This document shows positions 1 to 4,254 of a stretch of 6,822 nt of DNA, one piece after another; the stretch's first letter is position 1, and every line of letters begins with the position of its first letter. Source of the stretch: Candidatus Pacearchaeota archaeon RBG_13_36_9 (GTDB lineage Archaea > Nanobdellota > Nanobdellia > Pacearchaeales > GW2011-AR1); contig MFWN01000020.1 in the NCBI GenBank assembly GCA_001786395.1, forward strand, positions 8,081-14,902, written 5' to 3'. Made by a program: the position numbers and the translations under genes. The notes below the pieces were generated by a model. That model worked only from the letters and a program-made list of their open reading frames with translations. It was not told the origin of the DNA and did not search any database.

Positions 1-38
1 TTTCTTCCTGCGAAAGCGTTCAAGATTGTTCTTATCAT
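1..38 (-). CDS. possible 5' end of a divergent gene, cut by the window edge
   Basis: Reading the minus strand from an ATG at 38-36 gives MIRTILNAFAGR and then runs off the window. It is supported by a strong Shine-Dalgarno match (AAGGAGGA, complement of 46-53) eight bases before the ATG, by codons typical of this A+T-rich sequence (ATA, AGA, ACA, GGA), and by palindromic DNA upstream, as expected of a regulated divergent promoter. Too little is visible to name a product. The competing reading is a plus-strand gene ending at a TAA at 94-96, whose last 31 codons would give a hydrophobic tail. The minus-strand reading is slightly favoured because the start signal is specific, but the other genes in this window do not use Shine-Dalgarno sequences, so the motif could be chance. 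Confidence 0.42.
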   Translation of the reverse strand, partial: MIRTILNAFAGR

Positions 39-45
39 TTTCTTT

Positions 46-53
46 TCCTCCTT
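46..53 (-). promoter_or_regulatory. Shine-Dalgarno sequence of the left-edge gene
   Basis: On the minus strand this reads AAGGAGGA and ends eight bases before the ATG at 38. It fits the archaeal 16S anti-SD core. It is the only strong SD linked to a proposed start here; the other starts appear leaderless or SD-free, so it decides the reading of the left edge. Confidence 0.4.
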
Positions 54-69
54 GTTTGTTTTATTTGGT

Positions 70-91
70 AAGTTGTATTTAATTACAACTT
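70..91. promoter_or_regulatory. perfect inverted repeat with a TATA-like spacer, candidate operator
   Basis: AAGTTGTA (70-77) and TACAACTT (84-91) are perfect complementary arms of 8 bp around the spacer TTTAAT. On the minus strand the A+T core reads ATTAAATA, a plausible TATA box about 26 bp before a transcription start near 55, just ahead of the SD of the left-edge gene. A repressor binding here would cover that promoter. The protein that binds is not known; the adjacent TrmB-like regulator is the obvious candidate by position. Confidence 0.5.
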
Positions 92-105
92 GTTAATAGT
101 AACAA
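90..105. repeat. second inverted repeat in the intergenic region
   Basis: TTGTTA (90-95) and TAACAA (100-105) are perfect 6-bp arms around ATAG. It abuts and shares two bases with the preceding palindrome. Short A+T-rich palindromes arise easily by chance, so this one matters mainly because it is one of three within 80 bp. Confidence 0.35.
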
Positions 106-128
106 ATAATAGGGGTATTTATATCTTA

Positions 129-147
129 TTTGTCTAAACTAGACAAA
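129..147. promoter_or_regulatory. perfect inverted repeat, candidate TrmB operator
   Basis: TTTGTCTA (129-136) and TAGACAAA (140-147) form perfect 8-bp arms around AAC, an odd-centred 19-bp palindrome of the size bound by dimeric winged-helix regulators. It sits between two TATA-like elements: TTTATAT at 118-124 and TTTAAATAA at 158-166. If the upstream box is used, the site covers the start of transcription and would repress. If the downstream box is used, it lies just upstream of the promoter and could activate. Its arms differ from those at 70-91, so the two may bind different proteins. Confidence 0.55.
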
Positions 148-157
148 AATAATAAGG

Positions 158-166
158 TTTAAATAA
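158..166 (+). promoter_or_regulatory. TATA-like box of the TrmB gene
   Basis: TTTAAATAA is centred about 25 bp before the ATG at 187, the usual distance from an archaeal TATA box to the transcription start. The transcript would then be leaderless, which agrees with the absence of a Shine-Dalgarno sequence. A second candidate, TTTATAT at 118-124, would give a leader of about 40 nt. Confidence 0.5.
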
Positions 167-186
167 CTCAAAATACTGAAATTTGT

Positions 187-915
187 ATGGAATATGAAGA
201 ATTAAAAGAGCTGGGATTGGATGAAAATGAGATAAAAGTATATTTAGGATGCTTAAGAGAAGGGGGGACTAATGTAAAAGAAATATCGGCAAAATCAGGA
301 TTAATAAGGACTACTGTTTATGGAGTGTTACAGGCTTTGATGAAAAAAGGGCTTGTTTCTGAGGTTAACAAAGAAGGAATTAAATTTTATAGAGCTGCTT
401 CTCCAGATGAACTTCTGAGCATATTAGACCAAAAAAGAGAGAAAATAAGTTCTATTGTTCCAGAATTAGAAAAGATAAGAAGTGCTGTTCCTAAGATGTA
501 TGATATTGAATTTTTTGAGGGAAAAAATGGGGTTAAGGTTATAACAAATGATATACTCTCGACCAAAAATTCTATTGTAAAGGTTATGGGGGCTGGGAAA
601 AAATGGTTTGCATTTTCTGAAAGCTTTGCTATTATTTATTACAGAAAGAAAAAAGAGGCAAATGTCAGGACAAAAACAATTCTTTCTGATATTCCTGAAG
701 AAAAAGAATTCTTAAAAAATCGGGACGTCAAGAATTCTGAATTCAGATTTGTGAAAGGAATTGACGTAAGCAAAACTGCTATATTTATTTATCAAGATAA
801 GGTTGCATTTGCCAGTTATGAGGAAAATCCAAGAGGATTTATCATAAAGGACAAAGAGTTTAATGAGATTCAGAATATTTTCTTTGATAACCTCTGGAAA
901 CTCGCCAAACCATAA
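187..915 (+). CDS. TrmB-family transcriptional regulator
   Basis: This 242-residue protein has the layout of archaeal TrmB-family regulators. A winged helix-turn-helix occupies about residues 5-70: LGLDENEIKVYL is the first helix, and a GLIRTTVYGVLQALMKKG stretch at 38-55 is the recognition helix leading into the wing. A charged helical linker follows at 72-100, the usual dimerisation segment. The C-terminal half (about 105-240) begins with the family-typical YDIEFFEG and ends with a FIIKDKEF...FFDNLWKLAK stretch, matching the TrmB effector domain with its closing 'F..LW' helix. In studied members that domain senses sugars, but no ligand can be read from this sequence. The ATG at 187 has no SD and lies at leaderless distance from a TATA-like box. 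Three palindromes upstream suggest self-regulation and control of the divergent gene. The family call is secure; the regulon is unknown. Confidence 0.88.
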   Translation: MEYEELKELGLDENEIKVYLGCLREGGTNVKEISAKSGLIRTTVYGVLQALMKKGLVSEVNKEGIKFYRAASPDELLSILDQKREKISSIVPELEKIRSAVPKMYDIEFFEGKNGVKVITNDILSTKNSIVKVMGAGKKWFAFSESFAIIYYRKKKEANVRTKTILSDIPEEKEFLKNRDVKNSEFRFVKGIDVSKTAIFIYQDKVAFASYEENPRGFIIKDKEFNEIQNIFFDNLWKLAKP

Positions 916-928
916 CCCCTAAACAAAC

Positions 929-936
929 TTATATAA
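929..936 (+). promoter_or_regulatory. TATA box of the TYW2-like gene
   Basis: TTATATAA is centred about 26 bp before the ATG at 959, with no SD in between. This is the classic spacing for a leaderless archaeal transcript. It lies in the 43-bp gap after the TrmB gene, so the TYW2-like gene probably has its own promoter rather than depending on read-through. Confidence 0.65.
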
Positions 937-958
937 ACTAATTTCTTATTCTAAGTTT

Positions 959-1822
959 ATGCCATCATTTAAAGAGCAATTAGCTGAGAAGCTTAAAGAT
1001 AAGTTAAGCGAAGAGGAACTAAAGCTTCTTCCTACTGGATTCCAGACAATTGGAGAGATTGTTATATTGAATCTAAAACCTGAACTGAGCAAGCATGAGA
1101 AAGTAATTGGAGAGGCTGTGATAGAATTATTGCCACGTTCTAGGACTGTTTGTGTTAGAACAGGGGCAATAACTGGCAAGTACAGAGAGCCACAGCTAAA
1201 GGTAATTGCAGGAAAGGATGAAACAGAAACAATACACCTGGAAAATAACTGCAAGTACAAGCTCGATATTAAGAAATTAATGTTTGCTAAGGGCAATGTA
1301 AGTGAAAGAGCACGCTTAAGCAGGCTAGTGGCCTCTGGAGAGGTTATTGTGGACATGTTTGCAGGAATAGGCTATTTTAGCGTTCCTCTTGGAAAATTAA
1401 GCAAAGCAGGCAAGATTTATTCAATTGAGTGGAACCCCGATGCTTTTTATTATTTAAACGAAAATATTAAACTTAACAAAATAGAAAATGTTGAGACTTT
1501 TTTTGGAGATAACAGAGAAATTGTTCCAAAGCTCATAGAAAAGGGAATTAAGGCAGACAGAATTGTAATGGGCTTATTGCCCCCACCTAAAGATTTTATT
1601 GAAACTGCGCTTTCTATTTCAAAAAAAGGAACAATTATTCATTATGAAGATATACTTTCCTCAGATGAGAGCAAAAGAGAAGAGGAAATAGAAAAAACTC
1701 TTGCTTATTTTAAAGAAGAGGCTGGAAAGAAAGGGATGAAAGTTGAATTGCTGCATGTGCAGAGAGTTAAAGGATACGCACCTAAACTAGAACACTATGT
1801 ACTGGACATAAAAGTTATCTAA
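959..1822 (+). CDS. taw2: TYW2-like tRNA aminocarboxypropyltransferase (wybutosine pathway)
   Basis: This class I SAM enzyme of 287 residues belongs to the Trm5/TYW2 (Met-10) group. In archaea TYW2 (Taw2) transfers the aminocarboxypropyl group of SAM to the tricyclic base made by TYW1 at G37 of tRNA-Phe. A domain equivalent to Trm5 D2 covers about 50-115 and ends in LMFAKGNVSERAR, shared by the group. Motif I is VDMFAGIGYF (131-140). The end of beta-2 is IEWNPDA (156-162), followed by FGDNRE (182-187). Three features favour TYW2 over the m1G37 methyltransferase Trm5: the EWNP and GDNR motifs, and motif IV reading MGLLPPP (204-210), where Trm5 normally has an Asn-Leu-Pro type sequence. IIHYED (226-231) and RVKGYAPKLEHYVLD (269-283) complete the catalytic core. 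The N-terminus is short, without a large Trm5-type D1. Its stop overlaps the convergent methyltransferase gene by 8 bp. The family is certain; TYW2 rather than Trm5 is likely. Confidence 0.82.
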   Translation: MPSFKEQLAEKLKDKLSEEELKLLPTGFQTIGEIVILNLKPELSKHEKVIGEAVIELLPRSRTVCVRTGAITGKYREPQLKVIAGKDETETIHLENNCKYKLDIKKLMFAKGNVSERARLSRLVASGEVIVDMFAGIGYFSVPLGKLSKAGKIYSIEWNPDAFYYLNENIKLNKIENVETFFGDNREIVPKLIEKGIKADRIVMGLLPPPKDFIETALSISKKGTIIHYEDILSSDESKREEEIEKTLAYFKEEAGKKGMKVELLHVQRVKGYAPKLEHYVLDIKVI

Positions 1823-2531
1823 AAGCATGCAATATATAAAATCCATCTGCAAAATTATGGGTTCTTGCATCTAGGAATTTATCAATCTGCTCTTTTTTGT
1901 CCCCTAACTCTTCTCCATGAAATGCCATGCAATAAAATACATCCCTTATTTCTTCTTTATTTTTAAAGTCGAGCTTTAGCAGGCCATATTTTGTTTTTAC
2001 TTCATATCCCTTTCCTTTAAAGTAAGAGGTTATGTGCTTTTTATAGTCCCGTCTTCTTTCCTTCTCTCCTGGCTTTACTATGGATACAAGTTCTGGTTCA
2101 TCCCCATCCATTCCTGGGAGCAGAAGCAGAATATCTTTTCCTGCAACTCTTGTTACTTCATCAAGGAATTTTGGGTCTGTGAATGTCTTGTGAGGAAGCC
2201 AGGCAGCATAAGCAACATCAAACTCTCTATCTTGAAATGAAAAAGGCCCTTGTTCATATCCTTTGTAGGCTGCAATAGATATCTTTCTTGCTAAACCTGT
2301 CATCCTTACACTGTTTTTAACCTCTAGAATAACTTCAGCTCTTTTTTCTAATAGGGTTATGTGCCTTGCAAACCCAGAAAGCTTAATAGAAAGGCGCGCA
2401 AGAGGGCCCGGGCCTATTTCCAGGCAGTTTAAGCCCTCAAAATCCAGGCAGGAAAGCAGGGCAGGCACTTCTATTGTGTTTCTTTCAACACTTGCCCTAA
2501 CCATTGTTTTGTAAGCGTTGTCAAAATTCAT
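1815..2531 (-). CDS. class I SAM-dependent methyltransferase, substrate unknown
   Basis: This protein of 238 residues has a Rossmann-type methyltransferase core. Motif I is CLEIGPGPLARLS (36-48), the glycine-rich SAM loop. The acidic end of beta-2 is LLEKR (60-64), with E62 placed to hold the ribose. Motif IV is the FDVAYAAWLPH stretch (104-114), followed by a strand-like DILLLLPG (133-140). It lacks the D/N-PP-Y/F motif of N6-adenine and glutamine methyltransferases, and its W-L-P-H in that place does not identify a substrate. The C-terminal part carries extra charged segments and ends DGFYILHAFR. It is the last gene of the minus-strand cluster, 6 nt after the decarboxylase stop and without an SD, so it is probably translated from the same transcript. 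It may act on a product of that operon, which is inference only. No known family is recognised more closely. Confidence 0.75.
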   Translation of the reverse strand: MNFDNAYKTMVRASVERNTIEVPALLSCLDFEGLNCLEIGPGPLARLSIKLSGFARHITLLEKRAEVILEVKNSVRMTGLARKISIAAYKGYEQGPFSFQDREFDVAYAAWLPHKTFTDPKFLDEVTRVAGKDILLLLPGMDGDEPELVSIVKPGEKERRRDYKKHITSYFKGKGYEVKTKYGLLKLDFKNKEEIRDVFYCMAFHGEELGDKKEQIDKFLDARTHNFADGFYILHAFR

Positions 2532-2537
2532 TTTTTA

Positions 2538-3557
2538 TTAATGCTCTTTACTTAAAATAATTTTTGGTTTTTTATAAGACATCTCAAACGAGAGAGAATA
2601 ACAATAGGCACCAGTATTTTCTATTTTTATTAGATCCCCTTCTTCTAATTCTCCATTGTATATCCCTATTTCATCACTTGCGAATAAAAGCGGGCCTGCT
2701 AAAACATATCTTTTGCTGCTTTTAGAATTGTTACTGTTAATTTTTGAAAATCTTATCTGAGAAAGCGAGGATTTTGGCAGGAGGTTTATGCCTGCATCAA
2801 GAATTGCATAACTTATACTCTTTTTTTCTTTGATTGCATGAACTTTGGTTATTAATTCAAGTGTATCTGAAACAAGGAACCTTCCTGGCTCTAAAATTAT
2901 TGTTTTTTCTGGAAAATACCTTGCAATAATTTTTAGGTAATCTTCTAAATTTGCATTTAAGTTTTTTAATTGCAATTTATCTGGAAATCCTCCCCCTAAA
3001 TCGATAAATTTGGGGTTTAAACTTAGATTGCTGATTGTTTCTGATAGTTCTTTAATTGCTTGTTCATATTTTTCAAGAGTCGCTTGAGTTCCTGGATGAA
3101 AATGCAAAGAAACTATTTTTATATTTTTTGATTCTGCGCACTCAATTGCTTCTTTTATTTTTGTTTTTTCAATTCCAAACTTATCTTCTCCAATTCTTAG
3201 TCCTTCCTCTATACTTTTGCCTTTTGCAATCTTTGCTAGCTTGTTAATTTCACTTATTGAGTCAATATTTATGAGGAAATTATTTTCTACTGCTATTTTC
3301 AGTTCTTGTTCTGTTTTACAGGGGCCATTGAAAACAATAAAATTTGATTTTCCCTTTGCCAACTGGATTTCATTTATTGAAGCTACTTCAAACCCGCAGC
3401 CTTCACTGCTTAAAACATCTATTACTTCTTTCATTGAATTTGTCTTTACAGAATAAGCTATTTTGAAATCTTTCAGATGCTTTTTGCACAGGGCATTTAA
3501 TTCCTGATAGTTTTTTCTTAGCACTTCTGGATAAAAAAGGAAATAAGGGGTTTTCAT
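2538..3557 (-). CDS. fold-III PLP-dependent decarboxylase-like protein (DAP/ornithine decarboxylase family)
   Basis: The protein has the alanine-racemase-like barrel plus C-terminal beta domain of the ornithine, diaminopimelate and carboxynorspermidine decarboxylases. The start chosen at 3557 gives 339 residues beginning MKTPYFLF, the usual family start, 1 nt after the upstream stop. An ATG at 3590 would add 11 non-matching residues and overlap the NDK gene. Numbered from 3557: AYSVKTN carries the PLP lysine K38; GCGFEVAS follows (53-60); FHPGTQ (153-158) has the histidine that stacks on PLP; DLGGGFP (187-193) and EPGR (223-226) bind the phosphate; Y318 in GAYCYS is the expected phosphate/active-site tyrosine. 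At the GPxCxSxD motif it reads GPLLFASD (288-295), so the catalytic cysteine is a leucine (L291). It is shorter than LysA (about 415 residues). Family sure, substrate and even decarboxylation open. Confidence 0.8.
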   Translation of the reverse strand: MKTPYFLFYPEVLRKNYQELNALCKKHLKDFKIAYSVKTNSMKEVIDVLSSEGCGFEVASINEIQLAKGKSNFIVFNGPCKTEQELKIAVENNFLINIDSISEINKLAKIAKGKSIEEGLRIGEDKFGIEKTKIKEAIECAESKNIKIVSLHFHPGTQATLEKYEQAIKELSETISNLSLNPKFIDLGGGFPDKLQLKNLNANLEDYLKIIARYFPEKTIILEPGRFLVSDTLELITKVHAIKEKKSISYAILDAGINLLPKSSLSQIRFSKINSNNSKSSKRYVLAGPLLFASDEIGIYNGELEEGDLIKIENTGAYCYSLSFEMSYKKPKIILSKEH

Positions 3558-3558
3558 T

Positions 3559-4038
3559 TTAAAATAATCCATATTGTTCAAATAATTCAAGGTCCTTTTT
3601 AACCCCTTCTATATTTGATGCGTGTGCTGCAGTCCTATAAACATTCAAAGAACTGGAAAACCTTTCTCTTAATGTTCCTTTTCCGATATTTAATTCATAT
3701 TTTGTTGGCCCTACAATTTTTCTTACTCTTTCAATAATATTCTCTCCTTCTAAAACATAAACAATTATCTCTTTATCTGCAAAATCAGTGCACATTGCTT
3801 CATAACTTTTTGGAAATTTTGTTTTAACATGTATATAAAATTGTTCCCAGAACTCTTTTGAAGCCTTAACTCTCTTGCAAGTTAGTGTTCTAAAAGTATC
3901 TTTTCCTAATTTTTCTTCAAGAAAACTGATTGTTTCTTCTCTGTCTTCGGGAGTAAATCTTCTTGCCTTTGCAGGCAGGGCTATGCATTCATCATATTCA
4001 TCAAAGCAAGGCTTGACGAAAAATAAAGTGCGTTCCAT
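3559..4038 (-). CDS. ndk: divergent nucleoside diphosphate kinase-like protein
   Basis: NDK moves the terminal phosphate between NTPs and NDPs through a phosphohistidine. The 159-residue product keeps the ends of the family. It starts MERTLFFVKP with the phosphate-binding lysine K9, continues with an IIVYVLEGENIIERVRKIVGPT segment (91-112) including the GPT threonine T112, then GTLRERF with R124, and AAHASN with the nucleophile H139 followed by A-S, and ends in a KKDLELF helix (147-153). Unusual points: the Asn normally three residues before the catalytic His is T136; the Glu of the closing helix is D149; and the N-terminal third (residues 11-60) is longer than, and unlike, the usual 'D.v.RgliG.Ii.rfe' stretch, so the protein exceeds the typical 130-150 residues. 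It is the first protein gene after tRNA-Ile (25-nt gap) and lies 1 nt from the decarboxylase. It may be an active NDK or a paralogue with a special phosphotransfer role. Confidence 0.8.
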   Translation of the reverse strand: MERTLFFVKPCFDEYDECIALPAKARRFTPEDREETISFLEEKLGKDTFRTLTCKRVKASKEFWEQFYIHVKTKFPKSYEAMCTDFADKEIIVYVLEGENIIERVRKIVGPTKYELNIGKGTLRERFSSSLNVYRTAAHASNIEGVKKDLELFEQYGLF

Positions 4039-4063
4039 AATTTTAAGTTACAACTAGGATTTA

Positions 4064-4191
4064 TGAGCCTGCGCGGATTTGAACCGCGGACCCCCGCCTT
4101 TCTTAGCAATTTTAGTGATGCTTGAAAAATCATTCCTAGCGGAATAATCTCATATAAGAGCGGTGCTCTAACCGGGCTGAGCTACAGGCTC
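4064..4191 (-). tRNA. tRNA-Ile (anticodon UAU) with a 53-nt intron
   Basis: On the minus strand a full cloverleaf can be drawn. The acceptor is GAGCCTG/CAGGCTC with discriminator A. T8-A9 leads to the D stem GCTC/GAGC with a 10-nt loop. The anticodon stem is CCGCT/GGCGG (last pair U-G), the variable loop GGGTC, and the T stem CGCGG/CCGCG around TTCAAAT. After removal of the intron (4100-4152) the anticodon loop is CTTATAA, with U33, anticodon UAU (4156-4154) and A37, giving a 75-nt tRNA. CCA is not encoded. UAU reads the isoleucine codon AUA, frequent in this window. Most archaea read AUA with a CAU tRNA carrying agmatidine; a UAU tRNA-Ile is an exception known from a few lineages, including Nanoarchaeum as I recall. 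It opens the minus-strand cluster ahead of the NDK-like gene. Confidence 0.9.
4100..4152 (-). other. tRNA intron at canonical position 37/38 with a relaxed bulge-helix-bulge
   Basis: The 53 nt between A37 and A38 interrupt the anticodon loop. Exon bases 32-35 (CTTA) pair with intron TAAG to give the 4-bp central helix, stacked directly on the anticodon stem. The 3' side has the expected 3-nt bulge AAA, cut AA|A. The 5' side has bulge TAT, cut TA|T. The helix beyond the 5' bulge does not form a clean stack, so this is a relaxed motif. Inside, ATTATTCC and GGAATGAT form an 8-bp hairpin (one G-U) with loop GCTA. The substrate enzyme would be the archaeal splicing endonuclease EndA. Confidence 0.82.
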
Positions 4192-4214
4192 ATAAAATTC
4201 TAAGTAGGAGGATG

Positions 4215-4222
4215 TTTTTAAA
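4215..4222 (-). promoter_or_regulatory. TATA box of the tRNA-Ile gene, possibly bidirectional
   Basis: On the minus strand TTTAAAAA is centred about 27 bp before the first tRNA base (4191), the standard archaeal spacing. On the plus strand the same A+T core is about 26 bp before position 4244, a plausible start site 10 nt before the ATG of the CARF-HEPN gene. One element may therefore serve both directions. A plus-strand alternative, TATATG around 4239-4244, would place transcription past that ATG. Confidence 0.55.
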
Positions 4223-4254
4223 GGTTTTGAGAAGGAAGTATATGCTTAAAAATT

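Noticed and set aside
1..96. Plus-strand C-terminal end of a membrane protein (hydrophobic residues before a TAA at 94)
   Set aside because: A pyrimidine-rich strand gives hydrophobic translations in all three frames, which stay open over most of this stretch. The minus-strand start with SD is slightly better supported, but this alternative is not excluded.
946..1356. Minus-strand open frame of 136 codons inside the TYW2-like gene
   Set aside because: It is rich in Ser and Leu as expected from the antisense of a coding region, has no recognisable domain, and fully overlaps a gene with clear family motifs.
3056..3456. Two short plus-strand frames opposite the decarboxylase
   Set aside because: They are Leu/Phe-rich antisense shadows of an A-rich coding strand, overlapping conserved PLP-enzyme motifs on the other strand.
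4045..4055. AGTTACAACT between tRNA-Ile and the NDK gene, partly matching the arm TTACAACT of the palindrome at 70-91
   Set aside because: Only eight A+T-rich bases match and the arms are 4 bp; a chance match is likely, and its place between a tRNA and a co-directed gene is not that of an operator.
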